A stretch of DNA of 64,000 nt. Origin: Blastococcus sp. Marseille-P5729. GTDB lineage: Bacteria > Actinomycetota > Actinomycetes > Mycobacteriales > Antricoccaceae. The DNA lies in contig NZ_OMPO01000002.1 in NCBI RefSeq assembly GCF_900292035.1, forward strand, positions 806,001 through 870,000. The letters run 5' to 3'. The position numbers and the translations under genes were made by a program. Positions 8,329-18,290 of the stretch are shown here, piece after piece (position 1 is the stretch's first letter; every line of letters begins with the position of its first letter). The notes beneath the pieces are model-generated. The model searched no databases. It saw only the letters and a list, made by a program, of their open reading frames with translations, and had not been told where the DNA came from.

Positions 8329-9564
8329 ATGTCCAACAATCCGGCGACCCCGCCGTCCGCTTCCTCCGAACACATCAACCTCTCTGTCGCGCTCGACGGC
8401 GCGGGGTGGCATCCGGCCGCCTGGCGTGAGCCCGGAGCCCGTCCTGCCGACCTGTTCACAACCGCCTACTGGGCAGAGCTCGTCACCGAAGCCGAGCGCG
8501 GCCTGCTCGACTTCGTGACGATCGAGGACTCCCTCGGCATCCAGTCCGACCACTTCGGCGGGCCGCCCGACCACCGCACCGACCAGGTACGCGGGCGCCT
8601 CGACGCCTCGCTGATCGCGGCGGCGCTCGGGCCCATCACCTCCTCGATCGGCCTGGTCCCCACCGTCACCACCACCCACACCGAGCCGTTCCACATCTCC
8701 AAGTCCATCGCCACCCTGGACTTCGCGAGCCGCGGCCGCGCCGGATGGCGGGTGCAGGTCTCCGGCCGCGCCCACGAGGCCGCACACTTCGGCCGCCGCG
8801 ACATCCCCGAGCTCGACCGAAACTGGGCCACCCAGGAGGACTCCCGCCAGGCCATCCGCGAGCTGTTCGACGAGGCGGCCGACTCGATCGAGGTGGTCCG
8901 CCGGCTGTGGGACAGCTGGGAGGACGACGCCGAGATCCGCGACGAGGCGACCGGCCGCTTCATCGACCGCGACAAGCTGCACTACATCGATTTCGAGGGG
9001 TCGAAGTTCAGCGTCAAGGGCCCGTCCATCACACCGCGCCCGCCGCAGGGCCAGCCGGTCGTGACGGCTCTCGCGCACGCCGATATCCCCTACGAGCTGG
9101 CCGCTCGCGGCGCCGACCTGGTCTTCGTCACCCCGCAGGGCATCGACGACGTGCCCGCCCTGATCGGGCAGGTCCGCGCGGCCGAACAAGCGGTCGGCCG
9201 CACCAGTACGCCGCTGCTGATCAACGCAGACCTGCTGGTCGTCCTGGGCGACACCGAGAAGGACGCCCGTGACCGCCTGCGCCGCCTCGACGACACCGCG
9301 GGCGAGAAGCTCCGTTCCGACGCCGCGATCCTCGCGACTACCCCCGACCAGCTGGCAACGCTGCTCGTCGACTGGGCGGACGCCGGGTTGGACGGGTTCC
9401 GGTTGCGACCCGCGGTGCTACCAGACGACCTCGTCGCGATCACCCGCGGCGTCGTCCCCGCTCTCCAGTCGGCCGGCGCGTTCCGCCACACCTACGAGAC
9501 CACCACCCTCCGCGATCATCTCGGGCTCCCCGTAGCGGTCAACCGCTACGCCGCGATCGCCTAA
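8329..9564 (+). CDS. LLM-class flavin-dependent monooxygenase
   Basis: This is a 411-residue bacterial-luciferase-like (LLM) protein, related to the NtaA/SnaA/DszA group that uses reduced FMN to oxidise sulfur or nitrogen compounds. Recognisable segments are DFVTIEDSLGIQ, the beta-strand IGLVPTVTTTHTEPFHISKSIATLDFASRGRAGW, and RLWDSWEDDAE. I chose ATG 8329 (MSNNPATPP) because GAGG lies 11 bp upstream; a GTG at 8299 is also in frame. It is the first structural gene after the riboswitch and leader peptide and lies 19 bp before the next monooxygenase. It probably releases sulfur from an imported organosulfur compound; the substrate is unknown. Confidence 0.88.
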   Translation: MSNNPATPPSASSEHINLSVALDGAGWHPAAWREPGARPADLFTTAYWAELVTEAERGLLDFVTIEDSLGIQSDHFGGPPDHRTDQVRGRLDASLIAAALGPITSSIGLVPTVTTTHTEPFHISKSIATLDFASRGRAGWRVQVSGRAHEAAHFGRRDIPELDRNWATQEDSRQAIRELFDEAADSIEVVRRLWDSWEDDAEIRDEATGRFIDRDKLHYIDFEGSKFSVKGPSITPRPPQGQPVVTALAHADIPYELAARGADLVFVTPQGIDDVPALIGQVRAAEQAVGRTSTPLLINADLLVVLGDTEKDARDRLRRLDDTAGEKLRSDAAILATTPDQLATLLVDWADAGLDGFRLRPAVLPDDLVAITRGVVPALQSAGAFRHTYETTTLRDHLGLPVAVNRYAAIA

Positions 9565-9583
9565 GGGAAAGGGAACCACTTTC

Positions 9584-10984
9584 ATGAGCACCAGCAATCC
9601 ACGCAAGCAGATCATCCTCGGCGCGCACTTCCCCGGCGTCAACAACTCGACCGTCTGGCGTGATCCGGCGTCGGGCAGCCAGATCGACTTCTCGTCGTTC
9701 GAGCACCTCGCGCGGACCGCCGAGCGCGGCAAGTTCGACTTCTTTTTCCTCGCCGAGGGACTCCGGCTGCGCGAGCAGCGCGGGCTGATCCACGACCTGG
9801 ACGTCGTCGGGAGGCCCGATACGTTCGCCGTCCTCGCGGCACTCTCCTCAGTCACCAAGCATCTCGGCCTGGCCGGCACCATCAACGCGACCTTCAACGA
9901 GCCGTACGAGGTGGCGCGCCAGTTCGCGACCCTGGACCACCTCTCGGCAGGGCGAGCCGCCTGGAACGTCGTCACGAGCTCCGACGCGTTCACCGGCGAG
10001 AACTTCCGCCGCGGCGGATTCCTGCCGCACGCGGAGCGCTACGAGCGGGCGCGGGAGCATGTACAGACCGCGCGCGAGCTCTGGGACTCGTGGGCGCCCG
10101 ACGCCATCGCGGCGGACAAGGAGTCCGGCGCGTTCCTGCGCGACGGCCACGCCGGCGCGTTCGAGCACAACGGTAAGCAGTTCGCCATCTCCGGCCGATT
10201 CAACGTCCCGCGCAGCCCGCAAGGGCATCCAGTCATCCTCCAGGCTGGGGATTCCAGCGACGGCAGGGAATCGGCTGCCCAGTTCGCCGACGCGATCTTC
10301 ACCCGGCACGGGACGCTCGACGAAGGGATCGCGTTCACCAAGGACGTCAAGGCGCGCGCCGTGCGGTACGGCCGCCGGCCCGACGACCTGAAGGTGCTGC
10401 CAGGCGTCGGGTTCATCCTGGGCGACACCGACGCGGAGGCGGCCGAGATCGCTCGCGAGGTGCGGTTCCAGCAGGTGAGCCCGCAGACCGCGATCCTGCT
10501 CCTGGAGCAAGTATGGAACCGGGACCTCTCGTCGTACGACCCCGACGGCCCGCTGCCGGCTGAGGATCCCGACGTCGAGTCGATCTCCATCATCCAGGGA
10601 CGCGCCCGCCAGGTCGACAGCGTGCTCGATACCGCCCGCCGCTACCGAGAGCTCGCCGAGGCCAAGAACCTGAGCATCCGCGAGCTGATCGTCGAGGTGA
10701 CCAGCCGCGGGCTGTTCGTCGGTAGCCCGGCGACCATTGCCGACCAGCTCGACCAGTTCGTTCTCGCCGGGGCCAGCGACGGATTCATCCTCGTCCCGCA
10801 CATCGTCCCGGCGGGGCTGGATCCGTTCGTCGACAAGGTCGTCCCGCTCCTGCAGGAGCGCGGCGCCCTTCGCGCGGACTACACCCCCGGCGCCACCCTG
10901 CGCGACAACCTCGGTCTGCCCGCGGCCACCCCCGCGGAGCGCTGGTCGGCGCTGGCCAACGATCCCGCGGCCGCCGCGTCGTGA
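9584..10984 (+). CDS. NtaA/DszA-family FMN-dependent monooxygenase
   Basis: This 466-residue LLM-family monooxygenase has the typical length and motifs of the NtaA/SnaA/SoxA/DszA branch: an N-terminal QIILGAHFPGVN, KFDFFFLAEGLRLRE, RQFATLDHLSAGRAAWNVVTS, and HPVILQAGDSSDGRESAAQFAD. Members oxidise compounds such as nitrilotriacetate, dibenzothiophene sulfone or dimethylsulfone using FMNH2 from a partner reductase. The start has AAGGGAA upstream at 9566-9572. It follows the 8329 gene and overlaps the upstream extension of the SBP frame. Placement in a SAM-IV-controlled operon argues for organosulfur oxidation. Confidence 0.88.
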   Translation: MSTSNPRKQIILGAHFPGVNNSTVWRDPASGSQIDFSSFEHLARTAERGKFDFFFLAEGLRLREQRGLIHDLDVVGRPDTFAVLAALSSVTKHLGLAGTINATFNEPYEVARQFATLDHLSAGRAAWNVVTSSDAFTGENFRRGGFLPHAERYERAREHVQTARELWDSWAPDAIAADKESGAFLRDGHAGAFEHNGKQFAISGRFNVPRSPQGHPVILQAGDSSDGRESAAQFADAIFTRHGTLDEGIAFTKDVKARAVRYGRRPDDLKVLPGVGFILGDTDAEAAEIAREVRFQQVSPQTAILLLEQVWNRDLSSYDPDGPLPAEDPDVESISIIQGRARQVDSVLDTARRYRELAEAKNLSIRELIVEVTSRGLFVGSPATIADQLDQFVLAGASDGFILVPHIVPAGLDPFVDKVVPLLQERGALRADYTPGATLRDNLGLPAATPAERWSALANDPAAAAS

Positions 10985-11046
10985 CCACCGCTGACCGCTC
11001 TCCCACCACTCCCCTCACCGACCACCGCTACCGAAAGAGCACCACG

Positions 11047-12669
11047 ATGAACACCCCACGACCGGGACGCCGGCACCTGCTCGTCCCCGCCGCGCTGCTG
11101 ACCGCCGCGAGCCTCGCGCTCGCCGCCTGCGGCAGCGGAGCGAACGCCGAAGACTCGGCCGCCGGATCGCCCGTCAGCGGCGGAAAGGCGACCTTCGCAG
11201 TCAGCTCCGACGCCGGTTGCGTCGACCCCCAGCAGGTCGGCAGCAACGACACCATCTGGTCGACCCGGCAGATCGTGGACTCCCTCACCGACCAGAATCC
11301 GGAGACAGGCGAGATCGTTCCGTGGCTCGCCGAGTCGTGGGAGATCTCGGACGACACGAAGTCGTTCACCTTCCACCTGCGCAAGGGAGCGACGTTCTCC
11401 GACGGCGCGGTAGTGGACGCCGCTGCCGTGAAGGCGAACTTCGACCGCGCGGTCAACCTCGGCGCCCGCGCGACGCTGGCCCGCGGTTACCTGGCCGGCT
11501 ACGCGAGCAGCACGGTCGTCGACCCGCAGACCGTGACCGTAACGTTCAACCAGCCCAATGCGCAGTTCCTCCAGGCGACATCCACGCACAGCCTCGGCCT
11601 GCTCTCGCCGGCAAGCGTGGCGCTCAGCGACGACGAGCGCTGCAAGAGCGTCATCGGATCCGGACCCTTCGTCCTCGGCTCCTATACCCCGAACCAGTCC
11701 ATCGTGCTGACGAAGCGCGACGGCTACGACTGGGGATCGTCGCTGTGGAAGCACAAGGGCGAGGCATACCTCGACCAGGTCACCTTCCAGATCGTCCCCG
11801 AGTCAGGGGTGCGCGCGGGCAGCCTGCAGTCCGGTGAGGTCGATGCGATCAGCAGCATCGGCCCGCAGGACGAAGCGGCGTTCAAGGGCACCGACGTCGT
11901 CTTGCAGGACCGGTCCAACCCCGGCGTCGTGTTCAACCTGGGCTTCAACAACTCGCGCCCGCTCGGCGCCGACCCGGTGGTCCGCGAGGCGCTCTCCCTG
12001 GTCATCGATCGCCAGCAGGTCGTCGACACGGTCTACACGTCGCAGACCAAGCCGGCCACCAGCATCCTCGCGTCGACGACGCCGATGTACGCGTCGCAGA
12101 AGGACGCTCTCGGCAGCGATCCCAAGAAGGCGGCGAAGATCCTCGAGGACGCCGGCTGGGCGAAGGGCTCGGACGGCATCTACGCCAAGGACGGCCAGAA
12201 GCTCACGCTGACGGTCAGCTGGGCGGCGGTCATCGGCACGAACAAGCCCGCTCTCGAGCTGATCCAGCAGCAGGCGGCCGAGGCCGGGATCGACATCCAG
12301 CTCAAGGAGCTGCAGCTCACCGAGTCGACCTCGGTCGTGTCGTCGGGCGACTTCGACATCTACTGGGCCAACGTCACCCGGGCTGATCCGGACATCCTGC
12401 GCTCCAACTACTCGACGGCTCTGGCGAACAACTACCGGCTTCCGGCGTCCGATCTCGACGACGTCCTCACGGCGCAGGCATCGGAATCCGACCCGACGAA
12501 GCGCGCCGAGTACGCCGCACAGGCGCAGAAGCTGATCGTGGACAACTACTACGTCATTCCCGTCGTAGAGCTGACCACGGTGCTCGCGCACGGTGCGAAG
12601 ATCCACGAGATCACCTATGACGCGTCGTCGCGCATCCAGCTCTTCGACACGTGGGTCGACGCGGGGTGA
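11047..12669 (+). CDS. ABC transporter substrate-binding lipoprotein (SBP_bac_5, peptide/nickel type)
   Basis: This 540-residue extracellular binding protein is anchored as a lipoprotein. The start at ATG 11047 places a short basic N-region before a hydrophobic stretch and the lipobox LAAC; a GTG at 10981 would add 22 residues in front of the signal peptide and is less likely. Family marks include PWLAESWEISDDTKSFTFHLRKG and VREALSLVIDRQQVVDTVY. It delivers its ligand to the permeases encoded next. The ligand is probably a peptide-like or organosulfur molecule, judging from the operon, but the class binds very diverse compounds. Confidence 0.9.
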   Translation: MNTPRPGRRHLLVPAALLTAASLALAACGSGANAEDSAAGSPVSGGKATFAVSSDAGCVDPQQVGSNDTIWSTRQIVDSLTDQNPETGEIVPWLAESWEISDDTKSFTFHLRKGATFSDGAVVDAAAVKANFDRAVNLGARATLARGYLAGYASSTVVDPQTVTVTFNQPNAQFLQATSTHSLGLLSPASVALSDDERCKSVIGSGPFVLGSYTPNQSIVLTKRDGYDWGSSLWKHKGEAYLDQVTFQIVPESGVRAGSLQSGEVDAISSIGPQDEAAFKGTDVVLQDRSNPGVVFNLGFNNSRPLGADPVVREALSLVIDRQQVVDTVYTSQTKPATSILASTTPMYASQKDALGSDPKKAAKILEDAGWAKGSDGIYAKDGQKLTLTVSWAAVIGTNKPALELIQQQAAEAGIDIQLKELQLTESTSVVSSGDFDIYWANVTRADPDILRSNYSTALANNYRLPASDLDDVLTAQASESDPTKRAEYAAQAQKLIVDNYYVIPVVELTTVLAHGAKIHEITYDASSRIQLFDTWVDAG

Positions 12670-12676
12670 TGCGCCG

Positions 12677-13636
12677 ATGACCAGGTACCTCCTTCGTCGG
12701 GTCGCCCTCGCGGTCGGCGTGCTCTGGGCAGCGTTCACGGTGTCGTTCGTCGTGCTCTACCTGATCCCGGGCGACGCCGTCGACGCGATGGTCTCCGCCC
12801 AGGAAGTACCGCCTTCGGCAGCCGAGCTCGCCCAGCTGCGCGCACAGTACGGGGTCGACGAACCGTTGATCGTGCAGTACGGCGAACGGCTGTGGGCCGC
12901 GCTGCAGGGTGACTTCGGCGACTCGATCCAGACCGGCCGTTCGGTGACGTCGTCGATTGTCGACGCGCTTCCGAGCACGGCCGTGCTGGCTGGTGCCGCG
13001 CTGCTGCTGGCGATCCTCGGCGGCGGCCTGCTCGCCATCGTCGCCACGGCGACCGAGTCGCGGTGGGCGCGCCAGTTCCTCCTGGCGCTCCCGCCGCTGG
13101 CGGTCTCGCTCCCGACGTTCTGGGTCGGGCTCGTGCTGATCCAGGTGTTCAGCTTCCAGCTCGGCCTGTTCCCGTCGATCGGCGGCACCGGTCTGAATGC
13201 GCTGGTGCTGCCGGCAGTGACACTGGCGCTGCCGATCGGCGCCGTGATCGCCCAGATACTCGCAAAGTCGCTGAGCACCGCGCTCGACGACGCCTACGTG
13301 ACGACTGCTCGCGCGAAGGGGGTGAGCAGGGCCGGCATCCACTTCACGCACGCGCTGCGCAACGCCGCGTTGCCTGCGCTCACCGCCGTCGGCCTGCTGG
13401 TCGGGCAGCTGCTGGCCGGCTCAGTCGTGGTCGAGACCGTGTTCGCCAGGGCTGGGGTCGGCCGGCTCACCGTTCAGGGCGTCACGGCCCAGGACATTCC
13501 CCTCGTACAAGGAATCGTGGTGTTCGGCGCACTGGTGTTCGTAGCCACGAACCTGATCGTCGACCTGATCTACCCCGTGCTCGATCCCCGGATCACGGCG
13601 ACCAGCACCGCGACGCCGAGAAAGGTACCCGCATGA
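12677..13636 (+). CDS. ABC transporter permease, DppB type
   Basis: This 319-residue integral membrane protein has about six transmembrane segments. It starts MTRYLLRRVALAVGVLWAAF, the standard DppB/OppB opening, and continues with YLIPGDAVDAMVS, a conserved early segment of the family. The EAA-like cytoplasmic loop appears in DDAYVTTARAKGVSRAGIHFTHALRNA. The first in-frame ATG after the SBP stop is used (gap 7 bp). Its end overlaps the next permease start by ATGA. It forms the channel together with the DppC-type protein. Confidence 0.92.
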   Translation: MTRYLLRRVALAVGVLWAAFTVSFVVLYLIPGDAVDAMVSAQEVPPSAAELAQLRAQYGVDEPLIVQYGERLWAALQGDFGDSIQTGRSVTSSIVDALPSTAVLAGAALLLAILGGGLLAIVATATESRWARQFLLALPPLAVSLPTFWVGLVLIQVFSFQLGLFPSIGGTGLNALVLPAVTLALPIGAVIAQILAKSLSTALDDAYVTTARAKGVSRAGIHFTHALRNAALPALTAVGLLVGQLLAGSVVVETVFARAGVGRLTVQGVTAQDIPLVQGIVVFGALVFVATNLIVDLIYPVLDPRITATSTATPRKVPA

Positions 13637-14565
13637 CCGAGCTCGCCACCGCCACCCTCGTGCGGGACGTCGAACCGCCTGAGGTCACGGCCCCGCCGAG
13701 CACAGTGGTGGCGGCGGCGGACCCCACCGACCGTCGGCGCGGCCTACCCCGTTGGCTCCGGTTCGCGCTGGCCCGACCGGGCCTGATCATCAGCGTCGTC
13801 TTCCTCGCGCTGGTGCTCATCGCCTGCTTCGCCCCTTCCCTTCTAGCCTCGGGAAACCCGCTGACCGGGGAGCCGGCGGACCATCTCAAGGCACCGAGCC
13901 CGGCCCACCTGTTCGGAACCGATCACCTGGGTCGCGACGTGTTCACGCGGGTCGTGCACGGCACCTCGCTGTCGCTGCGATCGGCGCTGGTCGCCGTCAC
14001 GATCGCGCTCATCGTCGGCGGCCTGATGGGCCTCATCGCCGGAACCCTGGGCCGGTGGGTCGACGATGCGATCATGCGCTTCGTCGACGTCCTGCTCGCC
14101 ATCCCGGCGCTTCTGCTGTCGCTGGCGCTCATCACCGCCCTCGGCTACGGCACCGTGAACGTCGCGATCGCCGTGGCGATCGGCTCAATCGCCACGTTCG
14201 CGCGGATCGCTCGTTCGGAGACGTTGCGCGTGTCACGGGCGACGTACGTGGAGGCCGCGCGCTCCGTCGGATCACGGCCGTGGACGACGCTGCGGAGGCA
14301 CATCCTGCCCAACGCGATCGGCCCGATCCTCGCTCTCGCCGTGCTCGAGTTCGGCGTGGCCATCCTCGCGGTCGCATCGCTGAGCTTCCTGGGCTACGGC
14401 GCTCCCCCGCCGACGCCCGAATGGGGATCGATGGTCGCCGAGGGCCGCAACTACCTGGCCACCTCATGGTGGCTGACCACCTTGCCCGGCCTGACTGTCG
14501 CGGCGACCGTGCTCGCGGTGAACAGGGTGTCGCGGGCCCTCGACGGCGAATGGACGCGTGCGTGA
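13633..14565 (+). CDS. ABC transporter permease, DppC type
   Basis: This 310-residue membrane protein has a DppC/OppC N-terminal domain (PGLIISVVFLALVLIACFAP), the family motif HLFGTDHLGRDVFTRVVHG and an EAA loop (SRATYVEAARSVGSRPWTTLRRHILPN). It overlaps the upstream permease by 4 bp and touches the ATPase start by 1 bp (TGATG at 14563-14567). The N-terminus carries about 45 extra polar residues before the first membrane segment, which is common in this branch. Confidence 0.92.
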   Translation: MTELATATLVRDVEPPEVTAPPSTVVAAADPTDRRRGLPRWLRFALARPGLIISVVFLALVLIACFAPSLLASGNPLTGEPADHLKAPSPAHLFGTDHLGRDVFTRVVHGTSLSLRSALVAVTIALIVGGLMGLIAGTLGRWVDDAIMRFVDVLLAIPALLLSLALITALGYGTVNVAIAVAIGSIATFARIARSETLRVSRATYVEAARSVGSRPWTTLRRHILPNAIGPILALAVLEFGVAILAVASLSFLGYGAPPPTPEWGSMVAEGRNYLATSWWLTTLPGLTVAATVLAVNRVSRALDGEWTRA

Positions 14566-16214
14566 TGAGCAACAACGACCCATCGACCCTGCTGAAGGTC
14601 GACGGCCTGAAGGTGGGCTACCGGACGCGCAGCGGGCGGGTTCCCGCGCTGCGCGGCGTCGACCTGCGGATCGAGCGCGGCGAGGTGGTCGCGCTCGTCG
14701 GAGAGTCGGGCTCGGGCAAGAGCACACTCGCTCACGCCGTGATCGGGTTGCTGCCCCCGAACGCCGAGATCGAGGCGGGCTCCATCGCGTGGCGAGGAAC
14801 CGACGTCGCACATGCGTCGACCCGCGCCTACCGGCGAATCCGGGGCAAGGAGATCGGCCTCGTCCCGCAGGATCCGACCGTCTCGCTGAACCCGGTGCAG
14901 CGCATCGGGCGGCAGGTCGCCGAGGGGCTCCGCGTGCACGGACTGGCAGGCCGCCGTACCGCGGCGATCGAGGCGGTCGCCGCACTCGAGCGGGCCGGGC
15001 TGCCCGACCCCGAGGTGCGCGCCCGGCAGTATCCGCACGAGCTGTCCGGCGGGATGCGTCAGCGGGTGCTCATCGCGATCGCAACCGCCGCCGAGCCGCA
15101 GCTCCTCATCGCGGACGAACCGACCAGCGCCCTCGACGTGACCGTGCAGCGGCGGATCCTCGATCGCATCGAGGCGCTCCGCGCCGAGCGCGACATGTCG
15201 GTGCTGCTGGTAACCCACGACCTCGGGGTGGCCGCCGACCGCGCCCAGCGCATCGTCGTCATGTCACACGGCGCGATCGTGGAGCACGGCCGCACCGCCG
15301 ACGTCCTGCACGACCCGCAGCACGAGTACACCAAGCGGTTGCTGAGGGCCGCCCCCGGGCTCGAACTCGGCGGATTCGGCGTCCGGCGGCGTACCGCCCC
15401 GGCGCCCGCGAGCGACTCGGCGCCGCTCGTGCGGGCGACGAGCCTCGTCAAGGAGTTCCGGCTGCCCCACGGTGAGACGCTGCGCGCGGTCGACGACGTC
15501 ACCTTCGAGATCCCGAAGGGCCAGACCCTGGCCCTGGTGGGAGAGTCGGGATCCGGCAAATCAACGACCGCCCGCCTCGTCCTTGGCCTCACGCAGCCGA
15601 CGTCCGGAACAGTCGGCATCGGCGACACCGAGATCAGCGGTCTGCGCGGATCCGCGTGGCGGGAGGCACGACGCCATGCACAGCTGGTGTACCAGAACCC
15701 GTTCGCCTCGCTCGATCCCCGCTGGAACGCCGAGGAGATCGTCGGAGAGCCACTTCGCGTGTTCAAGGTCGGGACCCGCGCCGAGCGCCACGACCGGGTC
15801 GCGACGCTGATCGACCGCGTCGCGCTCCCGGCATCGACCTTGCAGCGCAAGCCGGCCGAGCTCTCCGGCGGGCAGCGGCAGCGGCTCGCGATCGCGCGGG
15901 CGCTCGCCCTGTCCCCTGAGCTCGTCGTTCTCGACGAACCGGTGTCGGCCCTCGACGTGTCGGTGCAGGCGCAGGTCCTCGACCTCCTGGTCGAGCTGCA
16001 GGCGGACCAGCAGCTGACCTACCTGTTCATCACTCACGACCTGGCGGTGGTCAGCCAGATCGCGCACCGGGCGGCGGTGATGCGCCGCGGCGCGATCGTC
16101 GAGACCGGGCCGGTCGACGAGCTGTTCTCCCGACCACAGCACGACTACACCCGCGACCTGCTGAATGCGATCGCCGGCCGCCACCTGCGCGACGCCGCCG
16201 CGGCGCGCTCCTGA
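14565..16214 (+). CDS. fused double ABC ATPase (DppD-DppF type)
   Basis: This 549-residue protein carries two complete ABC ATPase domains in one chain, replacing separate DppD and DppF subunits. The first half has Walker A GESGSGKSTLAHAV, signature ELSGGMRQRVLIAIA and Walker B LLIADEPTSALD. The second half has GESGSGKSTTARLV, ELSGGQRQRLAIARAL and LVVLDEPVSALD. Each half ends with the YTK/YTR region seen in oligopeptide ATPases (HEYTKRLL, HDYTRDLL). It powers the importer formed by the two preceding permeases. ATG 14565 begins within the TGA of the permease gene. Confidence 0.93.
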   Translation: MSNNDPSTLLKVDGLKVGYRTRSGRVPALRGVDLRIERGEVVALVGESGSGKSTLAHAVIGLLPPNAEIEAGSIAWRGTDVAHASTRAYRRIRGKEIGLVPQDPTVSLNPVQRIGRQVAEGLRVHGLAGRRTAAIEAVAALERAGLPDPEVRARQYPHELSGGMRQRVLIAIATAAEPQLLIADEPTSALDVTVQRRILDRIEALRAERDMSVLLVTHDLGVAADRAQRIVVMSHGAIVEHGRTADVLHDPQHEYTKRLLRAAPGLELGGFGVRRRTAPAPASDSAPLVRATSLVKEFRLPHGETLRAVDDVTFEIPKGQTLALVGESGSGKSTTARLVLGLTQPTSGTVGIGDTEISGLRGSAWREARRHAQLVYQNPFASLDPRWNAEEIVGEPLRVFKVGTRAERHDRVATLIDRVALPASTLQRKPAELSGGQRQRLAIARALALSPELVVLDEPVSALDVSVQAQVLDLLVELQADQQLTYLFITHDLAVVSQIAHRAAVMRRGAIVETGPVDELFSRPQHDYTRDLLNAIAGRHLRDAAAARS

Positions 16215-16235
16215 CCCGAAAGGCTTCACCCCTAC

Positions 16236-17363
16236 ATGAGCACCATCCCGTTGTCCGTTCTCGACCTCGCTCCCGTGATCGACGGATCGACCCCGTCGCA
16301 GGCGCTGCGCAACACCATCGACCTGGCCCAACGCGCCGAGGAGTTCGGCTACCACCGCTACTGGGTCGCAGAGCACCACTTCAACGAGGGCGTGGCCAGC
16401 TCGTCGCCGGCGGTGCTCGTCGGCCTGATCGCCTCCGCGACCAACCGGATCCGCGTGGGCTCGGGCGCCGTCCTCGCCGGGAACACCACCGCGGCGGTCG
16501 TCCTCGAGCAGTTCGCCACCATCGACGCCGTACACCCCGGACGCATCGACCTGGGGCTCGGCCGCAGCGGGCAGCGCCGCGCCGAAGCGCTCGCGGCGGT
16601 CGGCGCCCCGCCGGCGCGTCCGGCGAGGGAGGAGCGCGTCGTCAACGGGCTTCTGCTGCCCGCGCCGTTCGACATCACGAAGCAGCTCACGTCGTCCCGC
16701 GCACGCGCCGCCGACCAGCTGCTCCGTCAGGAGGGCGCGCAGTCACCGGCTTTCGCCGCGCAGGTCGACGACATCCAGGCGTTCATCGCCGGCACCTACC
16801 GCACCGCGGACGGAGAACCGGTCCTTCTGGTGCCGGGCAAGGGCGCGACCATCGAGGTGTGGCTGCTCGGCAGCAGCGGCGGAGAGAGCGCGCAGCTCGC
16901 CGGCGCCCGCGGACTGCCGTTCGCCGCGAACTACCACGTCGCGCCATCCGCCGTCCTCGACGCAGTCGAGGCCTACCGGGCCGCGTTCACGCCGTCCGAG
17001 AACCTCGCCCGGCCGTACGTCGTGGTGTCGGCAGACGTCGTCGTGGCCGAGACGGACGAACGCGCCCGCGAGCTCGCGTCGCCGTACGCCGCGTGGGTGC
17101 GCAGCATCCGCAGCGGGTCGGGCGCGATCCCGTTCCCGTCGCCGGCTCAGGTCGCGGGGCTGGAGTGGACGGCCGAGGACACCGCACTCGTCGACGACCG
17201 GGTCCGCACCCAGTTCGTCGGGTCGCCGGGCAGGGTCGCCGACCAGCTGCGCGTCCTGCAGGAGGCCACCGGCGCCGACGAGCTGCTCATCACCTCCGTC
17301 ACCCACGACCACGGCGACCGGATCCGCTCGCACGAGCTGCTCGCCACCGAATGGGACATCTGA
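16236..17363 (+). CDS. MsnO8-like LLM-class oxidoreductase
   Basis: This 375-residue luciferase-like oxidoreductase opens with LSVLDLAPVIDG and continues RYWVAEHHFNEGVASSSPAVLVG and RIRVGSGAVLAGNTTAAVVLEQFATIDAVHPGRIDLGLGRSG. Those segments are typical of the MsnO8/alkanal-monooxygenase-like subgroup. A GAAAGG lies about 12 bp upstream of ATG 16236, 21 bp after the ATPase stop. It is the third flavin oxidoreductase in the operon and probably processes a product or alternative substrate of the imported compound. Confidence 0.88.
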   Translation: MSTIPLSVLDLAPVIDGSTPSQALRNTIDLAQRAEEFGYHRYWVAEHHFNEGVASSSPAVLVGLIASATNRIRVGSGAVLAGNTTAAVVLEQFATIDAVHPGRIDLGLGRSGQRRAEALAAVGAPPARPAREERVVNGLLLPAPFDITKQLTSSRARAADQLLRQEGAQSPAFAAQVDDIQAFIAGTYRTADGEPVLLVPGKGATIEVWLLGSSGGESAQLAGARGLPFAANYHVAPSAVLDAVEAYRAAFTPSENLARPYVVVSADVVVAETDERARELASPYAAWVRSIRSGSGAIPFPSPAQVAGLEWTAEDTALVDDRVRTQFVGSPGRVADQLRVLQEATGADELLITSVTHDHGDRIRSHELLATEWDI

Positions 17364-17409
17364 GCCATACAACCGAAGTAGCATCACAACGAGAGGAAGA
17401 TCGATAACC

Positions 17410-18255
17410 ATGACGACGACAAGCTCCGCGACGGAGACCTTCGCCGACGAATGGCGGCAGTGGCACGCCGAGCACGAGAAGAACCGGGCCGACGGGCATG
17501 GCTTCCTCGCCATCACCGGCTTGTACTGGCTGAGCGCGGAGCCCACCACGCTGCCCGACGCGCCCGGAACCTGGATCACCGGGGAGAACGGCCCCGTCGT
17601 CGAGCTCGGGGAGTCGGAGAGCCTCACCGTCGGCGGCGAGCGCGTCACCGGCCGCCACGAGTTCGGACCGATCCCCGAGCGCGGCGGCGTCAATGCCGAG
17701 TTCGACGGCGGCGTGATCGAGGTGGCGCGCCGCGGAGGACGGGATCTGCTGCGCCCGCGGCGCCCCGACAACGCGTTCTTGAAGGAATACCAGGGGAATC
17801 CGGCCTTCAGCCCTGACCCCGCGTGGCGAGTCGACGCCCGCTTCGTGCCGTGGGACGAGCCCCGCGCCGTCACCGTGGGCGCGGCGGTCGACGACCTGCA
17901 GCATGTCTACGACTCGCCGGGCCAGGTCGAGTTCGAGATCGACGGTGAGACCCACCGGCTCACGACCTTCCCCGGCCACGAGCCGGGCTCGTTGTTCGTG
18001 CTGTTCACCGACCAGACCAGCGGGATCACGACGTACGGCGCGAACCGGAGCATCGCGATCGCCGCCCCGGACGCAGCCGGCCACACCGTGCTCGACTTCA
18101 ACCGCGCGGTGAACCTGCCGTGCGCGCACACCGACTTCGCGACCTGCCCGCTGCCGCCGGCGGAGAACCGGCTGCCGATCGCCGTCGAGGCCGGCGAGAA
18201 GACTCCGAAGTCCCGCCTGGTCGGAAAGGTCACCGACACCGGGATCACTCTCTGA
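17410..18255 (+). CDS. DUF1684 family protein
   Basis: This is a 281-residue soluble protein of the DUF1684 family. The recognisable core is FLAITGLYWLSAEP near the N-terminus, then RFVPWDEPRAV, SLFVLFTDQTSGITTYGANRS and LDFNRAVNLPCAHTDFATCPLPPAENRLPIAVEAGEK, the diagnostic C-terminal motif. A GAGAGGAAG sits upstream of ATG 17410. The family has no established biochemical role. It is the last gene of the riboswitch-led operon, so a link to sulfur or flavin chemistry is suggested by context only. Confidence 0.88.
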   Translation: MTTTSSATETFADEWRQWHAEHEKNRADGHGFLAITGLYWLSAEPTTLPDAPGTWITGENGPVVELGESESLTVGGERVTGRHEFGPIPERGGVNAEFDGGVIEVARRGGRDLLRPRRPDNAFLKEYQGNPAFSPDPAWRVDARFVPWDEPRAVTVGAAVDDLQHVYDSPGQVEFEIDGETHRLTTFPGHEPGSLFVLFTDQTSGITTYGANRSIAIAAPDAAGHTVLDFNRAVNLPCAHTDFATCPLPPAENRLPIAVEAGEKTPKSRLVGKVTDTGITL

Positions 18256-18290
18256 CTCACCGCTCGACGAGGGGGGACGTCGGGCTGGGT

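Noticed and set aside
10879-12738. long minus-strand frames opposite the SBP gene
   Set aside because: They mirror codon structure of the lipoprotein gene and lack start signals and recognisable folds.
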